A DNA stretch of 64,000 bases from Glycomyces amatae (lineage in GTDB: Bacteria > Actinomycetota > Actinomycetes > Mycobacteriales > Micromonosporaceae). A program made the position numbers and the translations under genes. The stretch is taken from the NCBI RefSeq assembly GCF_020991375.1, contig NZ_JAJLQZ010000004.1:372001-436000 (forward strand), given 5' to 3'. The notes beneath the pieces are model-generated. The model did no database searches. It was given only the letters and a program-made list of their open reading frames with translations, and was not told where the DNA came from. Positions 7,772 to 15,671 of this stretch are shown here, in pieces; the stretch's first letter is position 1; every line of letters starts with the position of its first letter.

Positions 7772-9007
7772 ATGGACTTCGGCGCGATGATGCGAGAGCA
7801 GTTGCGGACCAACGGATGGACACTCCGTGCCGCCTGCAAGGCCATGTCTCGAGACCAGGCGTACCCAAGCCGGGTCATGAACGGACACGAGCCACCATCA
7901 CAAGAACTTGCTCGGGATCTGGATAGGCTTTGCCAGACAACGAAGTTCACCAAGGCATACAAGGCCTTGAAGCGTGCCAGAACAGCGGCCAAGACCGCAC
8001 CGCCCGAAGGGAGGATCGATCCCATGTTGCGTCGAGAAATCCTCAGGCTGGCAGGCGCAAGCGCAGTCTCCGCTCTGGCATGGGACTCGATGCCGACTCA
8101 ACCTTCAAACGCTACAGAGCTCCAGTTCACCGACCATAAGGCGATCGGCTCCTATCTTTGGCGGCTGTACGGCAGGCTCGAATCCAAGTCAGAGATTCTG
8201 CCCTCAGTCACCGAGCATCTTCAAGGGCTCCAAGAGACCCTCTCGGCTGGAGCCAACCAAGAGTCCATGCGTCTGCTCTGCTCCCTCAACAGCGAAGCGC
8301 TACAACTCGCCGGTGAAGTCTTCTTCGATGGGGGCGCATACGACGACGCCATCAACGCCCACCTCCTGGCCGCCTCAGCAGCCAAGGAGGCTGACGAGTA
8401 TGACCGTTGGGCTTGTGCCCTCACCCGATATGCCTTGGTACTCAACACGGAAAAGCGCTGGAAGGACAGCCGCAACCTGCTTGAGGCAGCGGAGAAGGTC
8501 GCTCTTCGTGGGGACTCGCAGCTACCGACCCGGCAATGGGTCGCTTCGGTACGAGCAGAGGTGGCCGCAGCTACCGGCGAGCGTTCAGAAGTCGAGCGAG
8601 CGTTGGACCAAGCGAACACTGTCCTGGATCTGACCGGACCTGTGGGCAACGGCGGCTGGCTCCGGTTTACCGGGGACAGGCTCCCTGAGCAGCGGGCTTC
8701 CGCTTATCTGTCGCTAGGTCTCTACGAACAGGCCGAACAGCAACTCTCCATCGCCCTGAGCGCGTCGCTCACACCTCGACGCTCGGCCGCCATCCTCATA
8801 GACCGCGCGCGGCTGGCCCTTCACCAACGGGCCCCAGAGGCGGCCCGAGAGCATGTCGAAGCAGCAGCAGAAATCGCCACCCGAACCGGCTCAACCTACA
8901 TCGTCGGAAAGCTGGCTCAGCTCCATGCCGAACTCATCGCAGCGGATGATCCGAGCACAACCGAACTGATCGAAGCTCTCAGCGAGGCAACGAAAGGAAA
9001 CTCATGA
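7772..9007 (+). CDS. XRE-family transcriptional regulator with TPR-like C-terminus
   Basis: The 411-residue protein starts with a helix-turn-helix of the XRE type (about residues 8-55, including LRTNGWTLRAACKAMS), which should bind DNA. A short linker follows, and then an all-helical region (about 110-400) with repeated Ala/Leu/Tyr pairs spaced as in tetratricopeptide repeats. This architecture is widespread in streptomycetes and their integrated elements, where the TPR part is thought to sense a peptide or partner. An AGGGAG ribosome site precedes ATG 7772. Its stop overlaps the next start (ATGA at 9004), so the following small protein is a likely partner. Confidence 0.8.
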   Translation: MDFGAMMREQLRTNGWTLRAACKAMSRDQAYPSRVMNGHEPPSQELARDLDRLCQTTKFTKAYKALKRARTAAKTAPPEGRIDPMLRREILRLAGASAVSALAWDSMPTQPSNATELQFTDHKAIGSYLWRLYGRLESKSEILPSVTEHLQGLQETLSAGANQESMRLLCSLNSEALQLAGEVFFDGGAYDDAINAHLLAASAAKEADEYDRWACALTRYALVLNTEKRWKDSRNLLEAAEKVALRGDSQLPTRQWVASVRAEVAAATGERSEVERALDQANTVLDLTGPVGNGGWLRFTGDRLPEQRASAYLSLGLYEQAEQQLSIALSASLTPRRSAAILIDRARLALHQRAPEAAREHVEAAAEIATRTGSTYIVGKLAQLHAELIAADDPSTTELIEALSEATKGNS

Positions 9008-9366
9008 CGGACAGCGGACGCGCCTTCCGACAAGCCTGGATAGACGGCGTCACCAAGCACTTCCCTGGCGATCCGAAGCCCGGCTATGTCACGCCTTGGG
9101 AGGAGATGTCGGAGTGGGAGCAAAACTCAGCTACCGCCGTCTACAACCAGGTAGCCGCCTTCGTAAGAACCAGCGACGGCGCAACAGCCAAGCTCAGCCG
9201 CGAGCAACGTGGCAGGTTCGTAAGCATCTGCTGGAACGCCCAGATCTTCAAGCACTTCGAGTCTCCAAAGCCCTCCTACGTCGCCGACTGGCCAGACCTC
9301 CCCGCCTGGCAACAGGAGACTGACTCCGACATCTTCGACGCGATCGAGCAACAAGTCGCTTTCTGA
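9004..9366 (+). CDS. Small acidic protein with internal duplication, XRE partner
   Basis: The 120-residue product overlaps the regulator stop by 4 bp. It contains two related segments. The first (about residues 19-55) reads FPGDPKPGYVTPWEEMSEWE and continues into an aliphatic helix. The second (about 85-118) reads ESPKPSYVADWPDLPAWQQE and again continues into a helix. Both share K-P-x-Y-V-x-x-W and a W-E/Q pair, pointing to an ancient tandem duplication. No named domain is recognised. Translational coupling to the XRE-TPR regulator suggests it is a modulator of that regulator or its co-regulated output. Confidence 0.7.
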   Translation: MTDSGRAFRQAWIDGVTKHFPGDPKPGYVTPWEEMSEWEQNSATAVYNQVAAFVRTSDGATAKLSREQRGRFVSICWNAQIFKHFESPKPSYVADWPDLPAWQQETDSDIFDAIEQQVAF

Positions 9367-9472
9367 CTCATCACCTGTTGGGATATTGGAAGGCAGCCAA
9401 ATATCTTCGTGAACAACTGCGCCTCTACTTCCGGTACGACGATCCACATGTACGTGCGGTCAGACTAGGGCC

Positions 9473-9946
9473 ATGAGACACGTCCGCCTGCCAGCGCCCG
9501 TTCTGCGGGCGACGGCCCCACTGCTTCGCACCTGGTGGAAGATCCGTCAGCCTTCCACCTTCGGAGTCAAGGTCCTGCTGCTTCACCCTGCAGAGCCCGG
9601 CCGGTTCCTCGTGGTCCGGCATTCGTACTCCGACCCGAACAGATGGGGCCTGCCTGGCGGCGGGTATCGGCCGAGCCGTGAAACGCCCCAGGAAGCAGCC
9701 TCACGCGAGATCGCAGAGGAGTTGACGCTGACTGCCGCCCCAGGGGCGTTCGTCGTGCTAGAGACGCTGGAGACGACGCTGGAAGCCAAGCGGGACACGT
9801 TGACGATCCTGCGAGTCCTCGCGCCTTCGACCGATGTCGTGCCATCACCGGAGCTGGCCGAGGCACGCTGGATCAGCAGTGTCGAAGAGCTGGGCGATGC
9901 CCCGGTATCTTGCTGGCTGACAAGAGCTCTCGCGCACAAACGCTAG
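9473..9946 (+). CDS. Nudix hydrolase
   Basis: The 157-residue protein carries a near-complete Nudix box, G-x5-E-x7-REIAEEL, starting at the GLPGGG segment (about residues 60-85). It binds divalent metal and cleaves nucleoside-diphosphate-linked substrates. The strand before the box (KVLLLHPAE...RFLVVRHSY) and the C-terminal W-I helix region fit the fold. Substrate specificity cannot be read. It lies between the XRE pair and the deaminase toxin on the element; a nucleotide-pool or effector-processing role is possible but inferred only from position. Confidence 0.85.
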   Translation: MRHVRLPAPVLRATAPLLRTWWKIRQPSTFGVKVLLLHPAEPGRFLVVRHSYSDPNRWGLPGGGYRPSRETPQEAASREIAEELTLTAAPGAFVVLETLETTLEAKRDTLTILRVLAPSTDVVPSPELAEARWISSVEELGDAPVSCWLTRALAHKR

Positions 9947-10041
9947 ATCCACCGTCTGGGGTCGACACCAGGGCGGCGGTACGGAGTTGCAGCACTACAA
10001 CGAGTTTCGTAATCTGCAATCCCCCACGGTGAGGACCCCCT

Positions 10042-10902
10042 ATGGCATCCATCGGCGACGTAGCCGCCGAGCTGCGCGCGGCAATCGCGATGGCCGAAGA
10101 GGCGGCAGAGCATGCCAAGGCGGCTGACGATCGGATCGAAGCCTCACTCTCGAACTTGCAAGCCGCGCTGTACGACTCCTCCAACCATCTCGCCCAAGAG
10201 GGCTTGAGCCAATGGGGCCAGGCACGCGAACAGCTCGCCGAAGCGCTCGCACTGCTCGCCAGCGGCAACAAGACCATGAGCGGATACGTAGCATCGATCG
10301 CAGGCGGCGGCAGTGGCGGCTCGTCGCCCTCCGCTCCTCACGCGACCGGCGCGAGTGGCGGCCAACCGCCAGTACCTCCGGCATCAACCAAGCCGGTTGC
10401 GCCGAACCCGGAACCCCGACGACGGCTTGAGGGCTTCAATCCGAAGCGCTCGCATCCCAAGGCGATCGAGGCGATTCGCCGGGTCGGTTACCCCAGGAAT
10501 GCCGAGGGGAGGACTTCGGCGCGCGCGTTCGCCTACACCGCCGACGGCGACCAGCTCACAGCGGAGCCGCTGAAGCCCTACCGCAAGGGTGAGGCGCCTG
10601 TGCGGCAGGAGCTACGGGAGCCATGGGCTTCTTCGGAGGACATGTCTACGACGTGGCATGTCGAAGGCGACGCGGCGGCATTGATCCGAGAAGGCAGTCT
10701 CAAGGACGCGGCGTTCTACCTCAACGTTCCCCTGTGCGGCTCACGGCAGGCCGACACCGAGCTTCCCGACCCGAAGGGATGTGCTGAGAACTTCCGGCAT
10801 ATCCTGCCTCGCGATACGGTCGCGTACGTCCATGTCGTGCGCGAAGGCCGAGTGCCCTACCGTCAGAAGATCACCGGGACTGGAGAGGGGATCAAGGAAT
10901 GA
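10042..10902 (+). CDS. DddA-like (SCP1.201-type) cytidine deaminase toxin
   Basis: The 286-residue protein has a helical N-terminus (1-85, Ala/Glu-rich, like the export domain of actinobacterial polymorphic toxins). A Gly/Ser/Pro linker (86-130) follows, then a C-terminal deaminase. The deaminase shows HVEG with zinc ligand H206 and catalytic E208, then C232 and the PKGCAEN block with C247, ending in the strand HILPRDTVAYVHV. This order matches SCP1.201-like deaminases, the family of DddA, which converts cytosine to uracil in double-stranded DNA. The two zinc cysteines are 14 residues apart, not 2 as in DddA. There is no signal peptide. Its stop overlaps the start of a small acidic gene. DNA versus RNA or nucleotide substrate is not decided by sequence. 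Confidence 0.8.
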   Translation: MASIGDVAAELRAAIAMAEEAAEHAKAADDRIEASLSNLQAALYDSSNHLAQEGLSQWGQAREQLAEALALLASGNKTMSGYVASIAGGGSGGSSPSAPHATGASGGQPPVPPASTKPVAPNPEPRRRLEGFNPKRSHPKAIEAIRRVGYPRNAEGRTSARAFAYTADGDQLTAEPLKPYRKGEAPVRQELREPWASSEDMSTTWHVEGDAAALIREGSLKDAAFYLNVPLCGSRQADTELPDPKGCAENFRHILPRDTVAYVHVVREGRVPYRQKITGTGEGIKE

Positions 10903-11141
10903 TCGACTACGACCGACCTGTCGAGGCGGCCCCCGAAGTCCTGACCGAGTTGTGGCGACGCTTCGACGACGACTTGGACTCACGCGGCCTCGCGGCCTAT
11001 GCCCGTGAACTCGGCGTGGAACCGCCGGCCGAACCCGAGGGCTACCGAGGGTGGGAAATCGTCGAGGCATATCCGAACGACGACTTCGAACACGGCGTCC
11101 TCTACTGGCTGGGCCCCCAGGAGGACCACGCCGACGACTGA
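10899..11141 (+). CDS. Candidate immunity protein for the deaminase toxin
   Basis: The 80-residue product is strongly acidic (many Asp and Glu, an EDHADD end) and overlaps the toxin stop by 4 bp (ATGA), so the two are made together. Toxin genes of polymorphic systems are normally followed by such a small cognate inhibitor, and an acidic protein could mask a nucleic-acid-binding cleft. No named family is recognised. The function is inferred from position and charge only. Confidence 0.6.
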   Translation: MIDYDRPVEAAPEVLTELWRRFDDDLDSRGLAAYARELGVEPPAEPEGYRGWEIVEAYPNDDFEHGVLYWLGPQEDHADD

Positions 11142-11217
11142 GCGGGCACTTTCCACCGGAAATCACGCCGCCAACGCGGCGCTTACAGGGCACCGACAAT
11201 GACTGAAGGATAGGTAG

Positions 11218-11472
11218 GCGGGGGCCGGGACCCTCTTCTCGGGAATCGGATACCGCCGCGTCGTATCCCACCGGCTTCGCCACTACTACGCAAGCACCAC
11301 GCTCGCGGCTGACGTCTCGATCACGGAGCTGTCGGAGTACTCGGGCCATCGTGACCCGGCGTTCACCCTCCACCAATACACGCACCTGTTGCCGGACTCA
11401 TTCGAGCGGGCGCGCGAGGCGATCGATCGGCGCATGGGATTCCCGCGCGTCGCGATGGCGACAGCCGCCTGA
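11218..11472 (+). pseudogene. Tyrosine recombinase (integrase), C-terminal fragment
   Basis: An 84-codon frame without a start, closed by an in-frame TAG just upstream, encodes the end of a tyrosine recombinase. It keeps the box-II block HRLRHYYAS (His and Arg of the catalytic set), the SGHRDPAFT block with the second His/Arg, and the nucleophile in QYTHL. The N-terminal core-binding and arm-binding domains and the first catalytic Arg are missing. It ends about 170 bp from the right att core, the normal place for the integrase of such an element, so it is almost certainly the remnant of the enzyme that integrated it. Confidence 0.8.
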
Positions 11473-11483
11473 ACTTTTCGCCG

Positions 11484-11505
11484 GGCAGAACTGAGGCAGA
11501 ACTGG
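11484..11505 (+). repeat. Right copy of the 22-bp arm-type repeat
   Basis: It matches 6387-6408 at 20 of 22 positions in the same orientation. Its second half forms the left arm of the hairpin that follows the integrase remnant. Confidence 0.5.
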
Positions 11506-11525
11506 AGCTCTTCCAGTTCTGCCTC
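11493..11525 (+). terminator. Hairpin terminator after the integrase remnant
   Basis: A 13-bp perfect inverted repeat (11493-11505 with 11513-11525) has a 7-nt loop and is followed by a T-rich stretch. It begins 21 bp after the integrase stop. Because it is built from the arm-type repeat it may serve both as terminator and recombinase site. Confidence 0.6.
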
Positions 11526-11593
11526 TTTGCTCTTCACCGAGCTTGATTTTCAGATGCTCGGCTTGTAAATGTGGTCCTTTACCGGCCCAAACG

Positions 11594-12760
11594 TTAGAAC
11601 GCCTTGCCGCGCTGGAGCTCCCGCGCGATGACGATCCTTTGGATCTGGTTGGTGCCCTCGTAGATCTGGGTGATCTTGGCGTCGCGCATCATGCGCTCGA
11701 GGGGGAAGTCCTGGGTGTAGCCGTAGCCGCCGAGGACCTGGACCATGTCGGTGGTGATCTGCATGGCCGCGTCCGAGGCGAAGCACTTGGCGGCCGCCCC
11801 GAAGTAGGTGAGGTCGTCGTCGGTGCGCTCGGACTTGGCGGCGGCCGCGTACGTGAGCTCGCGGGCGGCGCTGATCTTCATCGCCGCGTCGGCGAGGAGG
11901 AACTGCACGCCCTGGAACGCCGCGATCGGGCGGCCGAACTGCTCGCGCTCGGCCGCGTAGCCGGTGGCGGCGTCGAGCGCGCCCTGGGCGATGCCGAGGG
12001 CCTGCGCCGCGATCGTGACCCGCGTGTGGTCGAGCGTGCGCATCGCGAGGGAGAAGCCCTGGCCCTCCTGCCCGATGAGGCGGTCGGGGCCCAGGCGCAC
12101 CCCGTCGAAGTAGACCTCGGCGGTCGGGGAGCCCTTGACGCCGAGCTTCTTCTCGGGCTTGCCGAAGGAGACGCCGGGGTCGGACTTCTCGACCACGAAC
12201 GCCGAGATGCCCTTGGCGCCGGCGCCCGGCTCGGTCACGGCGAAGACCGTGTAGTACTCGCTGACGCCCGCGTTGGTGATCCAGCGCTTGACGCCGTCGA
12301 GGACCCAGCCTTCGCCTTCACGGACGGCCCGGGTGGTCATGGAGGCGGCGTCGGAGCCCGCCTCGGGCTCGGAGAGGCAGTAGGAGAACATCGCGTCGCC
12401 CGCGGCGACCGGCGGCAGGTAGCGGCGCTTGAGGTCCTCGGAGCCGTCGAGCAGGAGCGGCAGCGAGCCGAGCTTGTTGACCGCGGGGATGAGCGAGGAC
12501 GAGGCGCAGGCGCGGGCGACCTCCTCGATGACGATCGCGGTGCCGAGCGCGTCGATGCCGGCCCCGCCGTACTCGGCGGGGATGTGCGGGGCGTGGAGGT
12601 CGGCGGACCTGAGCGCCTCGTAGGACTGCTCGGGGAAGGTCGCGGTCGCGTCGGCCTCGGCGGCGTGCGGGGCGACCCCCGCGTCGCACACGTCGCGGGT
12701 CGCGGCGCGGATGTCGGCGTACTCTTCCGGCAGCTGGTAGGGGCTGAACCCAGTGGACAT
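11594..12760 (-). CDS. Acyl-CoA dehydrogenase
   Basis: The 388-residue flavoenzyme introduces the trans-2,3 double bond into an acyl-CoA (beta-oxidation or branched-chain amino acid breakdown) and passes electrons to ETF. It has CLSEPEAGSDA (FAD/substrate), WITNAG and the C-terminal IYEGTNQIQR block with catalytic base E368, the short-/medium-chain arrangement. AGGAG precedes ATG 12760. The last 14 codons and the TAA stop lie on the element side of the att core, so they were supplied by the integrated element. They encode the same residues as the displaced chromosomal end at 6201-6246, with silent differences. Chain-length specificity is not resolved. Confidence 0.9.
   Translation of the reverse strand: MSTGFSPYQLPEEYADIRAATRDVCDAGVAPHAAEADATATFPEQSYEALRSADLHAPHIPAEYGGAGIDALGTAIVIEEVARACASSSLIPAVNKLGSLPLLLDGSEDLKRRYLPPVAAGDAMFSYCLSEPEAGSDAASMTTRAVREGEGWVLDGVKRWITNAGVSEYYTVFAVTEPGAGAKGISAFVVEKSDPGVSFGKPEKKLGVKGSPTAEVYFDGVRLGPDRLIGQEGQGFSLAMRTLDHTRVTIAAQALGIAQGALDAATGYAAEREQFGRPIAAFQGVQFLLADAAMKISAARELTYAAAAKSERTDDDLTYFGAAAKCFASDAAMQITTDMVQVLGGYGYTQDFPLERMMRDAKITQIYEGTNQIQRIVIARELQRGKAF
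11640..11675. repeat. attR core, right copy of 36-bp direct repeat
   Basis: It is identical to 6247-6282 and lies inside the dehydrogenase gene over codons 362-374, including the catalytic glutamate codon. It marks the right junction of the integrated element. Confidence 0.8.
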
Positions 12761-13105
12761 CAGCGGTCACTCCTTTTCGGGAAGCGGGCGGACGGGCGCC
12801 GGCGGCCCCCAGCAGTTGTTACTCCTCAGTAAGATAGGGCGAGTGTAACGTACGCGCGACCGTTCCGGTGACGGCCGCCACCGCGAATTTCCCACGGCTT
12901 TTCCGCAACGTCACTGGACGTTCATACGTGAAGTTGAATATACGATGGCGCAGGCCATAGGCATGCTCACGTACAATTCGAAGTCGCCGCGCCGACGGCC
13001 TGCGGGCAAGCGGCGCTCGAGCGCCAAGAGCACGAACGAGCGCGCACTGCCGAACCGGTGCGCCATCCAAGCACCGCCGGACGACACAGACAGGGCACGC
13101 ACCAG
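12761..13105. other. Divergent intergenic region with possible ugd promoter
   Basis: This 345-bp spacer separates the leftward dehydrogenase from the rightward nucleotide-sugar dehydrogenase. A weak promoter-like pair for the right gene is TGGACG (12915-12920), 18 bp and TATACG (12939-12944), which would leave a leader of roughly 155 nt. No coding frame or structured leader is convincing. Confidence 0.35.
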
Positions 13106-14500
13106 ATGGCCAACGCGATCCAGAACCCCTCGCAGAACACCACGACACGGCCCCGCATCGCCTTCCTGGGCTGCGGCTACCTCGGAGCGACCTACGCGAT
13201 CTGCTTCGCCGAGTTGGGGTACGAGGTGATCGGATACGACGTCGACACCGCCAAGATCGAGTCCTTCAACACCGGGGTGCTCCCCATGCACGAGCCGGGC
13301 CTGCCCGAGCTGCTGAAGAAGAACCTCGAGTCCGGGCGCCTGCGCTTCACCACCGAGATCCAGGACGTCGCCGACTTCGCCGACGTGCACTTCATCTGCG
13401 TGGGCACCCCGCAGCGCAAGGGCGAGCCGGGCGCCGACCTGTCCTACATCGAGGCCTCGGTCGTCGACCTCTCCAAGCACCTGAGCCGCAAGGTCCTCAT
13501 CGTCGGCAAGTCCACCGTGCCCGTCGGCACCGCCTCCTGGGTCCAGGAGCTCGTCGACCGCCACGCCCCGCAGGGCCTGGGCGTCGAGGTCGGCTGGAGC
13601 CCGGAGTTCCTCCAGGAGTCGAACGCGATGCACGACGTCCTGCGCCCCAACCGGATCGTCTACGCCGCGCAGTCCGAGTGGGCCTCCGACCTGCTCCGGG
13701 ACGTCCACCGCGGCATCCTCGAGCTCGCCGCGGTCGAGGACCGCGAGGTGCCCGTGGTCGAGACCGACCTGGCCACGGCCGAGCTGGTGAAGGTCGCGGC
13801 GAACGCGTTCCTGTCGACCAAGATCTCCTTCATCAACGCCATGGCCGACCTGTGCGAGGTCACCGGCGGCGACGTCGCCGACCTGGCCAAGGCCATCGGG
13901 TACGACCAGCGCATCGGCAACAAGTTCCTGCGCGCGGGCATCGGGTTCGGCGGCGGGTGCCTGCCCAAGGACATCCGGGCGCTCTCGGCGCGCGCGGGCG
14001 AGCTGGGCGTGGGCGAGTCCTTCCGGTTCCTCGACGAGGTCGACGCGGTCAACACGCGGCGCCGCTCGCACACCGTGCGGTCGCTCGCGAACCTGGTGGG
14101 GCGCACGCCGGGCCCGAACGGGCCGGACCTGTCGGGCGTGCGCGTGGCCTACCTGGGCGCGACGTTCAAGCCCGACACCGACGACATCCGCGACTCCCCC
14201 GCGCTCGACATCGCCCGGCGGCTGCGGGCCGCGCGCGCCGACGTGGTCGTGTACGACCCCGAGGGGCTGGAGAACGCCAAGGCGCACGCGCCCGAGCTGA
14301 GCTTCGTGAAGACCCTCGCCGAGGCCGTGGCGGGCGCCGACGTGGTGTGCGCGATGGTCCCGTGGGAGGAGTTCCGCACGCTCGACCCCGAGGCGCTGGG
14401 CCGGCAGGTCGCCGAGCGGCGCATCCTCGACGGCATGAACGCCTTCGACCCCGAGCGCTGGCGCGACCACGGCTGGACCTACCAGGGCATCGGCCGCTAG
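13106..14500 (+). CDS. UDP-glucose 6-dehydrogenase-type nucleotide sugar dehydrogenase
   Basis: The 464-residue enzyme has the N-terminal NAD fold (FLGCGYLGATYA near residue 20), a VGTP block, and the catalytic segment GIGFGGGCLPKDIRAL with the thiol Cys. That signature, G-F-G-G-x-C-x-P-K-D, marks the UDP-glucose dehydrogenase group, which makes UDP-glucuronate by a two-step NAD oxidation. A C-terminal domain beginning near FKPDTDDIRDSPALD completes the family. ATG 13106 is chosen because the fold starts about 15 residues later. A terminator follows directly. It would feed uronic acid to the polysaccharide genes downstream. Another sugar substrate in the same group is possible. Confidence 0.85.
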   Translation: MANAIQNPSQNTTTRPRIAFLGCGYLGATYAICFAELGYEVIGYDVDTAKIESFNTGVLPMHEPGLPELLKKNLESGRLRFTTEIQDVADFADVHFICVGTPQRKGEPGADLSYIEASVVDLSKHLSRKVLIVGKSTVPVGTASWVQELVDRHAPQGLGVEVGWSPEFLQESNAMHDVLRPNRIVYAAQSEWASDLLRDVHRGILELAAVEDREVPVVETDLATAELVKVAANAFLSTKISFINAMADLCEVTGGDVADLAKAIGYDQRIGNKFLRAGIGFGGGCLPKDIRALSARAGELGVGESFRFLDEVDAVNTRRRSHTVRSLANLVGRTPGPNGPDLSGVRVAYLGATFKPDTDDIRDSPALDIARRLRAARADVVVYDPEGLENAKAHAPELSFVKTLAEAVAGADVVCAMVPWEEFRTLDPEALGRQVAERRILDGMNAFDPERWRDHGWTYQGIGR

Positions 14501-14521
14501 ACTACGGGTCGCGAAATCCCC

Positions 14522-14556
14522 CGAACCGCCCGGCGCGAGCAGCGCCGGGCGGTTCG
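14522..14556 (+). terminator. Hairpin terminator after the UDP-glucose dehydrogenase-like gene
   Basis: A perfect 15-bp stem (14522-14536 with 14542-14556) has a 5-nt loop. It begins about 20 bp after the stop codon. Confidence 0.75.
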
Positions 14557-14728
14557 CCGTCTCCGGACGTTCCTGTCGAAGGCCCGCAAATCGGTCATCC
14601 GGGGGTCCCCCCGTTCGCAACGACGCCCGCCGGGTCCGACAGACCCGCTTTCGATCAGGCCGCGAGGCCGCTTCGCGACCGGCGCCTTCCACGGGGCCGC
14701 GAAGACGGCTCGCGATCGATGCCACCGG

Positions 14729-14980
14729 TCAGGTCGCGAGGTGCACCCGGGTGAACGGCCAGGCGTGCGGGGGGCGGTCGACGAGCTCCTCCGGGGGGTC
14801 CGGCAGGCGCCGCGGCGGGCGCTCCCCCACCGCGATCACGACCACCCGGTCGCCCGCGACGAACACCTCGGTGCGCACCGCCGGGTCCGCGACCGCCCGC
14901 ACCCCCTCGTCCAGGGCCCAGCGCAGCAGCTCGGCCCCCCGGCCCTCGGCGGCCTTGGCCTCCCACATCAGCGTGTCCAC
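14729..14980 (-). CDS. Hypothetical protein, 83 aa
   Basis: The 83-residue product begins MDTLMWEAKAAEGRGAELLR and contains one alpha helix followed by a VFVAGDRVVVIAVGE strand pair. This resembles the ferredoxin-like fold of small monooxygenase-type dimer proteins, but the match is weak. It lies 18 bp after the UbiX-like gene on the same strand and is probably co-transcribed with it. The function is unknown. Confidence 0.6.
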   Translation of the reverse strand: MDTLMWEAKAAEGRGAELLRWALDEGVRAVADPAVRTEVFVAGDRVVVIAVGERPPRRLPDPPEELVDRPPHAWPFTRVHLAT

Positions 14981-14998
14981 CGCTGCCCCTCCCTGCCC

Positions 14999-15619
14999 TC
15001 AAACGACCCCGCGCCCGGATAACTCCGGGCCCGGGTCCGCGGCGCCCTCGCCGCCCGGCCCCAGGCCCTTCCAGCGCTTCGCCTTCGCGCTGTCGAGCCC
15101 GAACTGGTCGAGCGTCCTGGCGACCACGTGGTCGACGATGTCGTCGATCGTCTCAGGAAGGTTGTAGAACGCGGGCACCGGCGGCAGCACCACCGCGCCC
15201 ATGCGCGAGAGCGCCAGCAGGTTCTCCAGGTGGATCTCCGAGAGCGGGCTCTCGCGGGCCAGCAGCACCAGGCGGCGGCGCTCCTTGAGCGTCACGTCCG
15301 CGGCCCGGCCGATGAGGCCGTCGGTGTAGCCGGTGCGCACCGCCGCGACGGTCTTCATCGAGCACGGCGCGATGATCATCCCGTCGGTGCGGAACGACCC
15401 CGAGGAGATCGGCGCGGCCTGCTCCCCCGGCCCCCAGCTGTGGTCGGCCAGGCCGGCCACCTCGGACGGCGAGAACGGGGTCTCCAGCCGGAGCGTCGTG
15501 CGCGCCCAGCGGCTCATGACCAGGTGCGTCTCGACGCCGTCGATCCCGCGGAGCGCCTGGAGCAGCCGCACGCCGAAGATCGCGCCGGTCGCGCCGGTCA
15601 TCCCGACGACGAGTCGCAT
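14999..15619 (-). CDS. ubiX: UbiX-family flavin prenyltransferase
   Basis: The 206-residue protein opens with the flavin-binding GMTGATGAIFGVRLL. It continues with the conserved CSMKTVAAVRTGYTDGLIGR region and ends with the RESPLSEIHLENLLALSRMG and PAFYNLP blocks. UbiX joins a dimethylallyl group to FMN, giving the prenylated flavin needed by UbiD-type decarboxylases. In actinobacteria it commonly serves menaquinone synthesis or aromatic-acid decarboxylation. No ubiD gene is in the window. The downstream 83-residue gene is likely in the same transcript. Confidence 0.88.
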   Translation of the reverse strand: MRLVVGMTGATGAIFGVRLLQALRGIDGVETHLVMSRWARTTLRLETPFSPSEVAGLADHSWGPGEQAAPISSGSFRTDGMIIAPCSMKTVAAVRTGYTDGLIGRAADVTLKERRRLVLLARESPLSEIHLENLLALSRMGAVVLPPVPAFYNLPETIDDIVDHVVARTLDQFGLDSAKAKRWKGLGPGGEGAADPGPELSGRGVV

Positions 15620-15671
15620 GGGTCCTCCTCGAATACCGTGTCCCCTGGGCCGGGACGCTTACAATCACCGG

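Larger units (their letters stand above)
6247..11675. mobile_element. Integrated element in the 3' end of an acyl-CoA dehydrogenase gene
   Basis: About 5.4 kb lies between two copies of a 36-bp perfect direct repeat. One copy is at the detached dehydrogenase end, the other inside the intact gene. The interior is visibly poorer in G+C than both flanks and uses a more relaxed codon set. It carries an XRE-TPR regulator with a coupled small gene, a Nudix hydrolase, a DddA-like deaminase with a coupled small gene, an unknown protein, and the C-terminal fragment of a tyrosine recombinase next to the right end. No replication, transfer or excisionase gene was recognised and the integrase lacks its N-terminus. 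The element therefore looks fixed: a decayed genomic island or actinomycete integrative element. Confidence 0.8.
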
